36,004 nucleotides of DNA, from NCBI GenBank assembly GCA_026003395.1, contig BPHE01000022.1, positions 1 to 36,004 of the forward strand, written 5' to 3'. The stretch comes from Vicingaceae bacterium. GTDB taxonomy: Bacteria; Bacteroidota; Bacteroidia; Flavobacteriales_E; Vicingaceae. Shown here piece by piece: positions 26,262 through 36,004 of the stretch (positions are counted from its first letter, which is position 1; each line of letters begins with the position of its first letter). The notes beneath the pieces are model-generated. The model made no database searches. It was not told the origin of the DNA and saw nothing but the letters and a program-made list of their open reading frames with translations. The position numbers and the translations under genes are program-made.

Positions 26262-26275
26262 CGACTTATTGAATA

Positions 26276-27622
26276 ATGAAAAGAATAATTGAAACCATAA
26301 AAAATATTTATCAAATTGAAGAATTGCGTAACCGGATCATAACCACTCTGGGTTTGATTTTGATCTACCGCCTGGGGTCATATGTTGTTTTGCCGGGGAT
26401 AGATTCCAATTTGCTTGCAGCCGAAAATCAAAACTCTTCAAGTGGATTGGCCGGTCTGATTGATATTTTTGCCGGTGGTGCATTTTCCAGGGCTTCTATT
26501 TTTGCCTTGGGTATCATGCCTTACATTTCAGCCTCTATCGTCATTCAATTGTTGGGTATGGCCATACCCTATTTTCAAAAAATGCAAAAAGAAGGAGAAA
26601 GCGGTCGCCGTAGAATGAATCAAATAACGCGTTTATTAACAATCGGAGTGGTTGCTCTTCAAGCCCCCGGTTACATTGCCTCTTATATACCTGCATATGA
26701 TTCCCAAGGATTAATGATTCGTCCCGATTCATTCTTTTGGTTATTTACTTCTGTTGTTATATTGATAACAGGAACCATGTTCGTCATGTGGATTGGCGAA
26801 AGAATAACCGAAAGAGGCATTGGGAACGGTATATCTTTACTCATTATGATTGGTATTATCGCCAATCTTCCATTTGCATTTTTTGCAGAATTTGCTACCC
26901 GTGTCAATTCAGGAGGGTTGTTTATCCTGTTAATTGAAATAGCGTTTTTGTTATTGGTAACGATAGCTTCGATTTTGTTAGTACAAGGAACACGAAAAAT
27001 ACCCATCCAGTTTGCCAAAAGAATAGTTGGTAACCGTCAATATGGAGGTGTCAGACAATATTTGCCATTGAAAGTGAATGCCGCAGGTGTAATGCCTATA
27101 ATTTTTGCACAGGCTATAATGTTTGTACCCATCACATTGGCAGGATTTGCCGATTCCGAACAACTGACCGGTATTACTGCAGCCCTTAGTGATTTTACAG
27201 GTTTTTGGTATAACTTTGTATTTGCTGTTTTAATCATTCTGTTCACATATTTTTATACCGCTGTTTCTGTCAATCCTAATCAAATTGCCGAAGACCTTAA
27301 GAAAAACGGGGGCTTTATACCCGGAATTAAACCCGGTAAAAAGACAGCAGAATTTATCGATGACGTAATGTCAAAAATTACCTTGCCGGGCTCTATATTT
27401 TTGGCCATTGTCGCTATATTGCCGGCAATAGCTGCCAAATTGGGGGTGAATATGCAGTTTGCACAGTTTTATGGTGGAACATCGCTTCTTATACTTGTTG
27501 GAGTGTTGTTGGATACTTTGCAACAAATAGAAAGTTACCTGTTGATGAGGCATTATGATGGTTTGATGAAGTCCGGAAGAATAAAAGGAAGAACCTCAAC
27601 CGGAATGGGAGTTCCTGTGTAG
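26276..27622 (+). CDS. secY: Protein translocase subunit SecY
   Basis: The 448-residue protein forms the SecYEG channel for export and membrane insertion. Ten hydrophobic helices are visible. RNRIITTLGLILIYRLGSYV marks helix 1, IFAGGAFSRASIFALGIMPYISASI the plug and helix 2, and GERITERGIGNGISLLIM the conserved stretch before helix 5. The cytosolic loops (QRxGRRRM-like near 110, PNQIAEDLKKNGGFIPGIKPGK near 340) bind SecA and ribosomes. adk, which follows secY in many bacteria, is missing; map is next. The stop codon is TAG. Confidence 0.98.
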   Translation: MKRIIETIKNIYQIEELRNRIITTLGLILIYRLGSYVVLPGIDSNLLAAENQNSSSGLAGLIDIFAGGAFSRASIFALGIMPYISASIVIQLLGMAIPYFQKMQKEGESGRRRMNQITRLLTIGVVALQAPGYIASYIPAYDSQGLMIRPDSFFWLFTSVVILITGTMFVMWIGERITERGIGNGISLLIMIGIIANLPFAFFAEFATRVNSGGLFILLIEIAFLLLVTIASILLVQGTRKIPIQFAKRIVGNRQYGGVRQYLPLKVNAAGVMPIIFAQAIMFVPITLAGFADSEQLTGITAALSDFTGFWYNFVFAVLIILFTYFYTAVSVNPNQIAEDLKKNGGFIPGIKPGKKTAEFIDDVMSKITLPGSIFLAIVAILPAIAAKLGVNMQFAQFYGGTSLLILVGVLLDTLQQIESYLLMRHYDGLMKSGRIKGRTSTGMGVPV

Positions 27623-27640
27623 ATAAAATATTGTTTGCAG

Positions 27641-28432
27641 GTGATTTATATTAAGACAGAAGAAGAGATAGAATTAATAAAAAAAAGTTCTTTACTTGTT
27701 TGCGAAACGTTGGCTTATTTGGCAAGTTTGTTGAAACCTGGCATAACTACCCTTGAACTTGACAAATTAGCCGAAAAGTTTATACGTGACCATGGAGGCG
27801 TACCTTCATTCAAAGGTTATCATGGATATCCATTCACTTTATGTACTTCTGTGAATGACAAGGTTGTGCATGGGTTTCCTTCAAAAGAGCCATTAAAGGA
27901 AGGTGATATAGTATCGATAGATTGTGGTGTTTTTTTGAATGGATTTCATGGTGATGTGGCATACACGTTTGCTATCGGAAATGTGAGTGATGAAGCCCAA
28001 AAATTAATGAAGGTAACCAAAGAAGCGCTCTACAAAGGGATCGAACAAGCCGTTGAAGGGAAAAGAATAGGAGATATAGGTTACGCCATTCAATCACATG
28101 CAGAATCCAATGGGTTTTCGGTTGTGCGCGAATTGGTCGGTCATGGACTTGGAAAAAATTTACATGAAGAACCGGAAGTGCCTAATTATGGAAAGAGAGG
28201 TCACGGAGTTAAATTATGTGAAGGAATGGTGATAGCTATAGAACCGATGGTTAATTTTGGAAGCAAAAAAGTAAAACAATTGAGCGACGGATGGACCATT
28301 GCCACTGCTGACGGAAGCTTATCTGCACATTATGAACATGATGTATGTGTTAAAAAGGACAAAGCATTGATACTTTCAGATTATACAAAAATTGAAGAAA
28401 ATATATTAAAAAACGAAAATATTTATGGGTAA
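27641..28432 (+). CDS. map: Type I methionine aminopeptidase
   Basis: I use GTG at 27641 (263 residues) since the product then starts [17 protein letters not shown] as in other Bacteroidota; a TTG two codons earlier (27635) is the alternative and there is no ATG. The metal ligands are present: two Asp in [19 protein letters not shown], His in [20 protein letters not shown], Glu in [11 protein letters not shown] and Glu in HYEHDVCV. It removes initiator methionine from new proteins. It overlaps infA by 8 bases. TTTGCAG sits right before the GTG. Confidence 0.95.
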   Translation: MIYIKTEEEIELIKKSSLLVCETLAYLASLLKPGITTLELDKLAEKFIRDHGGVPSFKGYHGYPFTLCTSVNDKVVHGFPSKEPLKEGDIVSIDCGVFLNGFHGDVAYTFAIGNVSDEAQKLMKVTKEALYKGIEQAVEGKRIGDIGYAIQSHAESNGFSVVRELVGHGLGKNLHEEPEVPNYGKRGHGVKLCEGMVIAIEPMVNFGSKKVKQLSDGWTIATADGSLSAHYEHDVCVKKDKALILSDYTKIEENILKNENIYG

Positions 28433-28643
28433 ACAACCGGCAATAGAGCAAGACGGAGAAATTATAGAAGCACTATCAAACGCTATGTTTCGTGTGAAAC
28501 TGGCTAATGGACATATTGTTACTGCTCATATTTCCGGAAAAATGCGAATGAATTACATAAAAATACTTCCCGGAGATAAAGTCAGAGTGGAATTATCTCC
28601 ATATGATTTGTCTAAAGGAAGAATTACAATGAGATATAAATAA
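28425..28643 (+). CDS. infA: Translation initiation factor IF-1
   Basis: The 72-residue S1/OB-fold protein matches IF-1 along its whole length: [39 protein letters not shown] and [17 protein letters not shown]-1 binds the A site during initiation. It begins inside the end of map (8-base overlap), so its translation is probably coupled to map. rpmJ follows after 30 bases that contain a promoter-like element. Confidence 0.97.
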   Translation: MGKQPAIEQDGEIIEALSNAMFRVKLANGHIVTAHISGKMRMNYIKILPGDKVRVELSPYDLSKGRITMRYK

Positions 28644-28659
28644 ATTAAAATAAAAATCA

Positions 28660-28667
28660 TAAATTTG
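28660..28667 (+). promoter_or_regulatory. Candidate internal -7 element before rpmJ
   Basis: TAAATTTG fits TAnnTTTG exactly and is followed by CAGGCC and the rpmJ ATG at 28674. Transcripts starting here would have almost no leader. No TTG is found at -33, so strength is doubtful. It would allow separate expression of the rpmJ-rpsM-rpsK-rpsD-rpoA-rplQ block. Confidence 0.35.
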
Positions 28668-28673
28668 CAGGCC

Positions 28674-28790
28674 ATGAAAGTTAAAGCATCAGTTAAAAAA
28701 AGAAGTCCTGAATGTAAAATTGTAAAACGCAAAGGACGTGTTTATGTTATTAATAAGAAAAACCCAAGATTTAAACAAAGACAAGGATAA
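28674..28790 (+). CDS. rpmJ: 50S ribosomal protein L36 (zinc-free type)
   Basis: A 38-residue frame starts [20 protein letters not shown] and ends [15 protein letters not shown], the standard L36 sequence. The zinc-binding form has three Cys and one His; here only one Cys (residue 14) remains, so this is the C-minus form that works without zinc. The location between infA and rpsM is conserved. It is the smallest coding gene in the window. Confidence 0.95.
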   Translation: MKVKASVKKRSPECKIVKRKGRVYVINKKNPRFKQRQG

Positions 28791-28803
28791 AATTTAAAAA
28801 ACT

Positions 28804-29181
28804 ATGGCAAGAATAGCAGGTATTGATTTACCCAGAAACAAGAGAGGATTTATTGCTCTCACTTACATTTATGGAATCGGACGCAGCTCCGCATTAAAAA
28901 TTTTAGAAAAAGCAGGAGTGAATCCCATGAAGAAGGTTGAAGAATGGGATGACAAAGATATTGCCGGAATCCGTAAAGTAATCGGTGAAGAATATAAAGT
29001 GGAAGGTCAATTAAGGGCCGAAGTACAAATGAATATCAAACGCCTGATGGATATAGGTTGTTACAGAGGTATCCGCCACCGTGTGGGATTACCTGTCAGA
29101 GGTCAAAAGACCAAAAACAACTGTAGAACCAGAAAAGGAAAAAGAAAAACGGTTGCCAATAAGAAAAAAGCTACCAAATAG
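28804..29181 (+). CDS. rpsM: 30S ribosomal protein S13
   Basis: The 125-residue protein is S13 of the 30S head, which contacts the 50S subunit and the P-site tRNA. The start [26 protein letters not shown] and the C-terminal [31 protein letters not shown] are diagnostic. The helix-hairpin region [16 protein letters not shown] is present. It opens the classical alpha operon; the stop is TAG. Confidence 0.97.
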   Translation: MARIAGIDLPRNKRGFIALTYIYGIGRSSALKILEKAGVNPMKKVEEWDDKDIAGIRKVIGEEYKVEGQLRAEVQMNIKRLMDIGCYRGIRHRVGLPVRGQKTKNNCRTRKGKRKTVANKKKATK

Positions 29182-29212
29182 TTGATTTGTTATTCTAATT
29201 TAATATAAAGTT

Positions 29213-29614
29213 ATGGCGAAAAAACAAGTTTCTACTGCACAATCAAAGAAAAAAAGAAAAGTTAAAGTTGATGCTGTTGGCCAAGCACATATCCAGGCCA
29301 CATTTAACAACATCATTATATCTTTGACCAATGCCAATGGTGAAGTGATATCATGGTCTTCTGCTGGTAAAATGGGATTCAGAGGATCTAAAAAAAATAC
29401 ACCTTATGCAGCTCAAGTGGCTGCTGAAGATTGTGCTAAAGTGGCCTATGATGCCGGCTTGAGAAAAGTGAAATTATTTGTTCAAGGACCGGGCGCCGGA
29501 CGTGAGGCTGCCATTAGAGCAATTCACAATGCCGGTATAGAAGTAATGGAAATAATTGATGTTACTCCTATACCCCATAATGGTTGCCGTCCACCAAAAA
29601 AGAGAAGAGTTTAA
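29213..29614 (+). CDS. rpsK: 30S ribosomal protein S11
   Basis: The 133-residue protein is S11 of the 30S platform. [44 protein letters not shown] and the C-terminal [18 protein letters not shown] are family hallmarks. The Asn-Gly in PHNGCRPP is the site of isoaspartate formation reported for E. coli S11. The gap to rpsM is 31 bases. Confidence 0.97.
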   Translation: MAKKQVSTAQSKKKRKVKVDAVGQAHIQATFNNIIISLTNANGEVISWSSAGKMGFRGSKKNTPYAAQVAAEDCAKVAYDAGLRKVKLFVQGPGAGREAAIRAIHNAGIEVMEIIDVTPIPHNGCRPPKKRRV

Positions 29615-29647
29615 AATCATATAAATTACAATTTAAAATTTATTATT

Positions 29648-30253
29648 ATGGCAAGATATACAGGACCTAGATCAAAAATAGCCAGAAAGTTCAGGGAACC
29701 TATATTCGGACCGGACAAAGCTTTGGAGAAAAAAAATTACCCTCCCGGCATGCATGGACCTAATAAAAGAAGAATGAAGCAGTCCGAGTATGCCATTCAG
29801 TTGCAAGAAAAACAAAAGGCAAAATATACTTACGGAATTCTGGAAAGACAATTTTCCAATATGTTTAAAAAGGCAACACACATGCCCGGAATCACCGGTG
29901 AAAATTTGTTGCGTTTATGCGAATCAAGACTCGACAATGTGGTATTCAGATTAGGAATAGCTCCTACACGTGCTGCTGCCCGTCAGTTGGTTACTCACAG
30001 GCATATTACCGTTAATGGCAATGTAGTCAATATACCTTCATATCAATTGAAACCTGGCGATCAAGTAGGTGTGCGCGAAAAATCCAAAACGCTTGAGGTG
30101 ATTCGCAATTCTGTCGCCTCCTCCAATGTAAAGTTAGACTGGTTAAGTTTTGATAAAGCAACCATGACGGGTACTTTTATTAGCTATCCCGTTAGAGAAC
30201 AAATACCTGAAAATATAAAAGAAAACTTAATCGTAGAGTTGTATTCAAAGTAA
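29648..30253 (+). CDS. rpsD: 30S ribosomal protein S4
   Basis: The 201-residue protein is S4, a primary assembly protein. [16 protein letters not shown] at the start lacks the cysteines of zinc-binding S4. The S4 RNA-binding domain runs from [31 protein letters not shown] to [15 protein letters not shown]. In enteric bacteria S4 represses the alpha operon; no leader pseudoknot is apparent here. Confidence 0.97.
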   Translation: MARYTGPRSKIARKFREPIFGPDKALEKKNYPPGMHGPNKRRMKQSEYAIQLQEKQKAKYTYGILERQFSNMFKKATHMPGITGENLLRLCESRLDNVVFRLGIAPTRAAARQLVTHRHITVNGNVVNIPSYQLKPGDQVGVREKSKTLEVIRNSVASSNVKLDWLSFDKATMTGTFISYPVREQIPENIKENLIVELYSK

Positions 30254-30274
30254 GAAATTAATAAAACAAAACCT

Positions 30275-31267
30275 ATGGCAATACTTGATTTTCAAAAACC
30301 CAACAAAGTTATCATGCTTCAATCCGATGATTATCATGGCGTATTTGAGTTCCGTCCTTTGGAACCCGGATACGGTATCACCATCGGAAATGCATTAAGA
30401 CGTATTTTGCTTTCCTCACTTGAAGGATATGCTATCAGTACAGTAAAAATCGAAGGCGTAGATCATGAGTTCTCCACAATCAAAGGTGTACTCGAGGATG
30501 TTGTAGAAATTATTTTAAATCTAAAACAAGTACGTTTCCGTAGACAATTAGAAGATACCAATTCCGAAAAAGTAACTGTGAGAATTAGTGGACAGGATAA
30601 ATTTACAGCCGGAGATATCAATAAATTCACTACGGCTTTTCAAGTGCTTAATCACGACCATGTGATTTGTCATCTCGATCCAAAGACCTCGTTGACGCTT
30701 GAGTTGTTAATTACCAAAGGACGTGGTTATGTTCCGGCCGAAGAAAATAAACACTACGCACAATCTCCAGGTGTCATTGCCATCGATTCTATTTACACCC
30801 CTATTAAAAATGTAAAATATACCGTAGAAAACTATCGTGTTGAGCAAAAAACCGACTACGAAAAGTTAATTATTGAAGTTACTACCGATGGTAGTATACA
30901 TCCTAAAGATGCTTTAAAAGAGGCCTCAAAAATTTTGATTTATCACTTTATGTTATTTAGCGATGAGCGTATAACTGTTGAACTTGAAGAACAAAAAGAG
31001 GTGGAAGAATTTGATGAGGATGTACTTCATATGCGTCAATTGCTCAAAACAAAACTTAGCGATCTAAACCTTTCTGTCCGTGCTTTGAATTGTTTAAAAT
31101 CTGCCGACATAGAAACATTGGCCGACCTGGTAAGATATCAACGAAATGATTTGTTGAAATTCCGTAATTTTGGTAAAAAATCTCTGTCAGAAATCGATAA
31201 TTTATTAGAGTCAAGAGGATTGCGTTACGGAATGGATTTGTCAAAATATAAATTAGATAAGGAATAA
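30275..31267 (+). CDS. rpoA: RNA polymerase alpha subunit
   Basis: The 330-residue protein has both alpha domains. The N-terminal assembly domain (about 1-235) includes [31 protein letters not shown] and [21 protein letters not shown] short acidic linker ([13 protein letters not shown]) leads to the C-terminal domain with [22 protein letters not shown] and [18 protein letters not shown], which binds UP elements and activators. The length is standard. It ends 4 bases before rplQ. Confidence 0.98.
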   Translation: MAILDFQKPNKVIMLQSDDYHGVFEFRPLEPGYGITIGNALRRILLSSLEGYAISTVKIEGVDHEFSTIKGVLEDVVEIILNLKQVRFRRQLEDTNSEKVTVRISGQDKFTAGDINKFTTAFQVLNHDHVICHLDPKTSLTLELLITKGRGYVPAEENKHYAQSPGVIAIDSIYTPIKNVKYTVENYRVEQKTDYEKLIIEVTTDGSIHPKDALKEASKILIYHFMLFSDERITVELEEQKEVEEFDEDVLHMRQLLKTKLSDLNLSVRALNCLKSADIETLADLVRYQRNDLLKFRNFGKKSLSEIDNLLESRGLRYGMDLSKYKLDKE

Positions 31268-31271
31268 AGTT

Positions 31272-31820
31272 ATGAGACACGCAAAAAAAATTAATCTTTT
31301 GGGAAGAACAGCCAGCCACCGGAAAGCAATGCTTTCAAACATGGCTTCTTCATTAATCCGCCATAAAAGAATTTTTACAACTGTTGCAAAAGCAAAAGCA
31401 TTGCGCAGGTTTGTAGAACCTTTACTGACAAAGGCCAAAAATGATACTACTCACAATAGGCGTGTAGTATTCAGTTACTTGCAAGACAAAGTTGCTGTTA
31501 GCGAATTGTTTAGGGTTGTGTCACCCAAAATTGCCGAAAGACCCGGTGGTTATACCAGAATCATTAAAACCGGTTTTAGAAAAGGGGATAATGCCGAAAT
31601 GTGTATGATCGAATTGGTCGATTTCAATGAATTGTACACTGCCGGCAAACCCGAGAAAAAAACAAGAAGATCCCGCAGAGGGGGGAAATCCAAAAAAACG
31701 AAAGAAAGCGTTGATGCAGTCAAAACTCAAGAATTAGAAAATTCCGCCAAACAACAGGAAGATAATACTGAAAATAACGAAGAAAAACCGGAAGAAAACA
31801 ACAAAGAAAACGAACAATAA
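31272..31820 (+). CDS. rplQ: 50S ribosomal protein L17 with acidic C-terminal tail
   Basis: Residues 1 to about 122 form L17 ([28 protein letters not shown], and [21 protein letters not shown]). After a basic stretch ([17 protein letters not shown]) a further 40 or so residues are low-complexity and rich in Glu, Asn and Gln ([20 protein letters not shown]). Total length is 182, against about 127 in E. coli; extended L17 is known in Bacteroidota. It is the last gene of the ribosomal block, followed by a terminator. Confidence 0.96.
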   Translation: MRHAKKINLLGRTASHRKAMLSNMASSLIRHKRIFTTVAKAKALRRFVEPLLTKAKNDTTHNRRVVFSYLQDKVAVSELFRVVSPKIAERPGGYTRIIKTGFRKGDNAEMCMIELVDFNELYTAGKPEKKTRRSRRGGKSKKTKESVDAVKTQELENSAKQQEDNTENNEEKPEENNKENEQ

Positions 31821-31843
31821 ATTCAATGATTTTCAATCATCAT

Positions 31844-31879
31844 AAAAGGATAAAGTTTCAAACTTTATCCTTTTTTTTT
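31844..31879 (+). terminator. Intrinsic terminator of the ribosomal operon
   Basis: AAAAGGATAAAG (31844-31855) pairs perfectly with CTTTATCCTTTT (31863-31874) around a TTTCAAA loop, and the second arm runs into nine consecutive Ts (31871-31879). It sits 24 bases after the rplQ stop and 18 bases before carA, so carA probably has its own promoter or relies on readthrough. Confidence 0.88.
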
Positions 31880-31896
31880 ACAAAAAAATATAGAGA

Positions 31897-33015
31897 ATGA
31901 TTAAACGCAATAGACAAAAAGCGATTTTATTATTGGAGGATGGTACATGTTTTCATGGTTATGCTGCCGGCGCCATTGGAACCACATTTGGAGAAATTTG
32001 CTTCAATACGGGTATGACCGGTTATCAAGAAATTTTCACAGACCCTTCATACTTTGGCCAAATTTTGGTGATGTCGGTGGCTCATATTGGAAATTATGGT
32101 GTGGTAGATGAAGATACCGAATCGGATAGTATAAAAATTGCAGGCTTGGTATGTAAAAAATTTGCCGACCATTTTTCCCGTCCAAGATCAAAAAAATCAT
32201 TGCAGGAATATTTTATAGAAAATGGATTAGTTGCCATATCCGATGTGGATACCAGAGCAATCGTCAGACACATCAGGCAAAAGGGGGCAATGAATGCGGC
32301 AATTTCTTCTGAAGAGTTAAATCCCGATAAGTTAATGATAGAATTGAAGAAAGTTCCTTCAATGACCGGGCTTGAATTATCTTCAAAGGTTACGGCAAAT
32401 GTTGCTTACGAGGTTGATCCCGATGGCCCCGAAAAATACAGAGTAGCATTGCTGGATCTTGGTGTAAAAAGAAATATCATCAGGATGCTCACTTCGAGAG
32501 GTGCGCGGGTGAAAGTTTTTCCTATGCATACGCCTTTAGACGAAATGATGAGTTGGGGCCCTGATGGGTTTATGATTTCCAATGGACCCGGTGATCCTGC
32601 CGCAATGAAGGATACTATAGAAAAGATAAAACAAATCATAGATACCGGCATACCGGTTTTTGGCATTTGCCTGGGACATCAATTAATCGCTCTTGCACAA
32701 GGACTGAAAACGGTGAAAATGCATCATGGGCACAGAGGCATCAATCACCCGGTGAAGAATTTGTTGACCGGAAAATGTGAAATCACTTCCCAGAATCATG
32801 GATTTGTTGTGGACAATACCGATATTGAGAAATTAGAAAATATCGAAATAACCCATATCCATCTAAACGATAAATCAATAGCAGGCCTAAGATTGAAAAA
32901 CAAACCGGTATTCAGTGTTCAATATCATCCCGAAGCTTCACCGGGCCCGCACGATTCGTCATATTTATTTGATTTGTTTTGTGAAAATATGCAAAAAGCA
33001 AAAGTTTCAGTTTAA
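31897..33015 (+). CDS. carA: Carbamoyl-phosphate synthase small subunit
   Basis: The 372-residue protein is the glutaminase subunit that releases ammonia from glutamine for carbamoyl phosphate, used in arginine and pyrimidine synthesis. The N-terminal CPSase domain has GEICFNTGMTGYQEIFTDPSY. The class I amidotransferase domain has the catalytic triad Cys258 (FGICLGHQ), His344 and Glu346 (QYHPEASPGPHDS). The length is normal. The large subunit carB is not nearby in this window. eno follows after 25 bases. Confidence 0.97.
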   Translation: MIKRNRQKAILLLEDGTCFHGYAAGAIGTTFGEICFNTGMTGYQEIFTDPSYFGQILVMSVAHIGNYGVVDEDTESDSIKIAGLVCKKFADHFSRPRSKKSLQEYFIENGLVAISDVDTRAIVRHIRQKGAMNAAISSEELNPDKLMIELKKVPSMTGLELSSKVTANVAYEVDPDGPEKYRVALLDLGVKRNIIRMLTSRGARVKVFPMHTPLDEMMSWGPDGFMISNGPGDPAAMKDTIEKIKQIIDTGIPVFGICLGHQLIALAQGLKTVKMHHGHRGINHPVKNLLTGKCEITSQNHGFVVDNTDIEKLENIEITHIHLNDKSIAGLRLKNKPVFSVQYHPEASPGPHDSSYLFDLFCENMQKAKVSV

Positions 33016-33019
33016 ATAA

Positions 33020-34330
<1,311 letters not shown>

Positions 34331-34383
34331 ATATTTTAAAAAAGCCGTTAAATTAGTGCCCAATAAAAATAATATAAAAAGTT

Positions 34384-35703
34384 ATGGATAGTATAAAATT
34401 AAAATTTGCAGAGAAGGCGCGCCCAATGGCAGAAGAAGTAAAAAAAATCATCAAAGAACATGGTGATTTTGTGATGGGCCAATATACTGTTGCGCAGGTA
34501 TATCAAGGCATGAAAGGCATCGTTGGGTTGGTCACCGAGACATCGAAATTGGATCCTGAAGAAGGAATAAGATTTAGGGGGTATTCGATACCTGAATTAA
34601 GAAAAATGCTGCCCAAAGCACCAGGCGGTTCAGAACCACTTCCCGAGGGCATTTTTTACTTAATGTTGATTGGAGAAATCCCTACAGAAGAAGATGTTCA
34701 TAAACTGTCCAATGAATGGGCCCGCCGATCTATTGTACCTAAACATGTATTTGATGTTATTGATAAATTACCGGCTTCTACACATCCGATGACCATGTAT
34801 AGTATAGGAGTGATGGCCATGCAAACAGAATCTGTTTTTGCTGCTGCTTATGCCAAAGGTATCAGCAAAAAAGATTATTGGGATTATGTGTATGAAGATG
34901 CAATGAATTTGATTGCCCGATTACCAAGATTGGCTGCCTATATTTATCGCAAAAAATATAAAAACAATGAGCATATTGAACCTGACCATAGATTGGATTG
35001 GGCAGCAAATCTGGCACACATGATGGGGTATGACGACCATGACGTTAAACGCCTGATGCGTCTGTATATGACTATCCACGCCGATCATGAAGGAGGAAAT
35101 GTTTCCGCACATACAACACACCTGGTAGGTTCGGCATTAAGCGATCCGTATTTGGCTTATGCTGCCGGTATGAACGGTTTGGCAGGCCCGCTGCACGGTT
35201 TAGCCAATCAGGAGGTTGTAAAATGGATATTGGAGATGCAAGAGTACCTTCAAACAAATGATCCTACTGAAGAACAAATTGCAGAATATGTGAAAAAAAC
35301 TTTAAGTGAAGGAAAGGTAGTGCCCGGATATGGTCATGCCGTATTGAGAAAAACCGACCCCAGATTTATAGCCCAACAGGACTTTTACATTCAGTACATC
35401 AAATCGAAAGGAGTGTCTTCGCCATTGTGCGAGATAGTTCAAAAACTCTACAAGGTTGTACCACCTATTTTACAGGCTACCGGTAAAGTGAAAAATCCTT
35501 GGCCCAATGTGGATGCGCATTCCGGAGCATTGTTGGTACATTATGGCATAGTGGAATATGAGTTCTATACTGTGCTATTTGGTGTTTCGCGTGCATTGGG
35601 AGTATTGGCATCGCTTGTTTGGGACCGTGCTTTAGGTCATCCCATTGAGCGGCCAAGCTCAACAACCACTGAATTGATCAAAAAAATGATCGGTATTGCA
35701 TAA
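34384..35703 (+). CDS. gltA: Citrate synthase, mitochondrial-type (type I)
   Basis: The 439-residue enzyme condenses oxaloacetate and acetyl-CoA at the entry to the TCA cycle. The catalytic residues align with pig citrate synthase: His271 in GPLHGLANQE, His318 in VPGYGHAVLRK and Asp377 in NPWPNVDAHSG. Long stretches, such as DEGIRFRGYSIPE-like near 58-71, HADHEGGNVSAHTTHLVGSA and YTVLFGVSRALGVLA, follow the eukaryotic mitochondrial form rather than the hexameric, NADH-inhibited E. coli type. The start MDSIKLKFAEKARPMAEEVKK has no targeting peptide. It follows eno after 53 bases and ends in a terminator. Confidence 0.95.
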   Translation: MDSIKLKFAEKARPMAEEVKKIIKEHGDFVMGQYTVAQVYQGMKGIVGLVTETSKLDPEEGIRFRGYSIPELRKMLPKAPGGSEPLPEGIFYLMLIGEIPTEEDVHKLSNEWARRSIVPKHVFDVIDKLPASTHPMTMYSIGVMAMQTESVFAAAYAKGISKKDYWDYVYEDAMNLIARLPRLAAYIYRKKYKNNEHIEPDHRLDWAANLAHMMGYDDHDVKRLMRLYMTIHADHEGGNVSAHTTHLVGSALSDPYLAYAAGMNGLAGPLHGLANQEVVKWILEMQEYLQTNDPTEEQIAEYVKKTLSEGKVVPGYGHAVLRKTDPRFIAQQDFYIQYIKSKGVSSPLCEIVQKLYKVVPPILQATGKVKNPWPNVDAHSGALLVHYGIVEYEFYTVLFGVSRALGVLASLVWDRALGHPIERPSSTTTELIKKMIGIA

Positions 35704-35728
35704 TCATTTTTGTGCATAAAACTTTTAA

Positions 35729-35763
35729 AGAAAAGGGTTGAAAAAAATTTTCAGCCCTTTTCT
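35729..35763 (+). terminator. Intrinsic terminator after citrate synthase
   Basis: AGAAAAGGGTTGAAAA (35729-35744) pairs with TTTTCAGCCCTTTTCT (35748-35763) with one G-T wobble and a 3-base AAT loop region that would open somewhat. It begins 25 bases after the stop codon. The stem arm is A-rich on one side and T-rich on the other, so it may work in both directions. Confidence 0.78.
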
Positions 35764-35825
35764 AATTTCTCAGGATTTTATTAAAGTAAATGACATGTAA
35801 TAAATAAAGCGGATGTCTTATCCAA

Positions 35826-35857
35826 TTTAATAAATAAAAAAACTTTTCATAATTTTG
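35826..35857 (+). promoter_or_regulatory. Candidate dapA promoter
   Basis: TAATTTTG at 35850-35857 is an exact TAnnTTTG element, with TTTA at 35826-35829 as a weak -33 match 20 bases upstream. It is placed after the terminator and 17 bases before the dapA ATG. This gives dapA its own transcript. Confidence 0.5.
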
Positions 35858-35874
35858 AATACAAATTAAAGGAT

Positions 35875-36004
35875 ATGGATTTTAGCGGAACCGGTGTGGC
35901 TATTGTAACTCCTTTTGATAAAAAAGGTTCGGTTGATTTCAGTTCGCTTGAAAAAATTTTAAAACACGTCATTGACGGGCAAGTTGATTTTTTGGTTCTA
36001 CTGG
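35875..36004 (+). CDS. dapA: 4-hydroxy-tetrahydrodipicolinate synthase, N-terminal part
   Basis: From ATG at 35875 the frame runs off the right edge after 43 codons. The peptide starts MDFSGTGVAIVTPFDKKGSV, then LEKILKHVIDGQVDFLVLL, matching the start of DapA (FxGxxxALVTPF, then HVIxGGVDxLVVLGTTGE). The enzyme makes 4-hydroxy-tetrahydrodipicolinate from pyruvate and aspartate semialdehyde in lysine and diaminopimelate synthesis. The active-site lysine lies beyond the window. A related N-acetylneuraminate lyase-family member is possible but less likely. Confidence 0.85.
   Translation, partial: MDFSGTGVAIVTPFDKKGSVDFSSLEKILKHVIDGQVDFLVLL

Overview
The window is a piece of a Bacteroidota chromosome. 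The base composition is AT-rich and almost no gene has a Shine-Dalgarno sequence. The clearest promoters match the Bacteroidota type (a TTG-like -33 element and TAnnTTTG at -7). There is a TonB-dependent receptor with a carboxypeptidase-like N-terminal domain, a dnaA / LMW phosphatase / RsmI-like cluster, and an S10-spc-alpha block that lacks tuf and adk and runs into carA, eno and citrate synthase. I cannot place it below phylum with confidence; the gene order is most reminiscent of Flavobacteriales-like lineages.

Layout. (1) 1-5725, minus strand: a tightly packed, mixed-function run read from 5725 down to 244: a POT-family peptide transporter, a MaoC-like hydratase, a secreted thioredoxin-fold protein, a PAPS-type sulfotransferase, GalE, and an ABC-2 polysaccharide export permease. 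The start of an unrecognised gene follows at the left edge. The last three genes suggest synthesis and export of a possibly sulfated surface glycan. (2) 5881-7570, plus strand: a 5'-nucleotidase split into two overlapping genes, C-terminal domain first, then a Tat-exported metallophosphatase. (3) 7742-10374: dnaA, a low-molecular-weight phosphatase and an RsmI-like methyltransferase. (4) 10436-13875: an accessory stretch with a frameshifted DUF2200 gene, an unannotated-size 58-residue membrane protein on the minus strand, a histidine-rich exported protein, and a TonB-dependent receptor that may import zinc or another transition metal. (5) 14133-31820: rpsL, rpsG, fusA, then the S10, spc and alpha ribosomal clusters with secY, map, infA and rpoA, closed by a clear intrinsic terminator. 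(6) 31897-36004: carA, eno, a mitochondrial-type citrate synthase with a terminator, then the start of dapA.

There is no gene-free stretch longer than 300 bases. The longest, 13876-14132, holds a pair of direct repeats, the main ribosomal promoter and a small leader hairpin. I found no tRNA, rRNA, CRISPR array, insertion sequence or convincing origin of replication.

The most unusual parts are the 10.4-13.9 kb accessory stretch, the citrate synthase subtype and a few regulatory oddities (candidate internal promoter at rpmJ, isolated perfect AGGAGG ahead of dnaA). No clearly new multi-gene system is proven; the histidine-rich protein / receptor pair is the best candidate.
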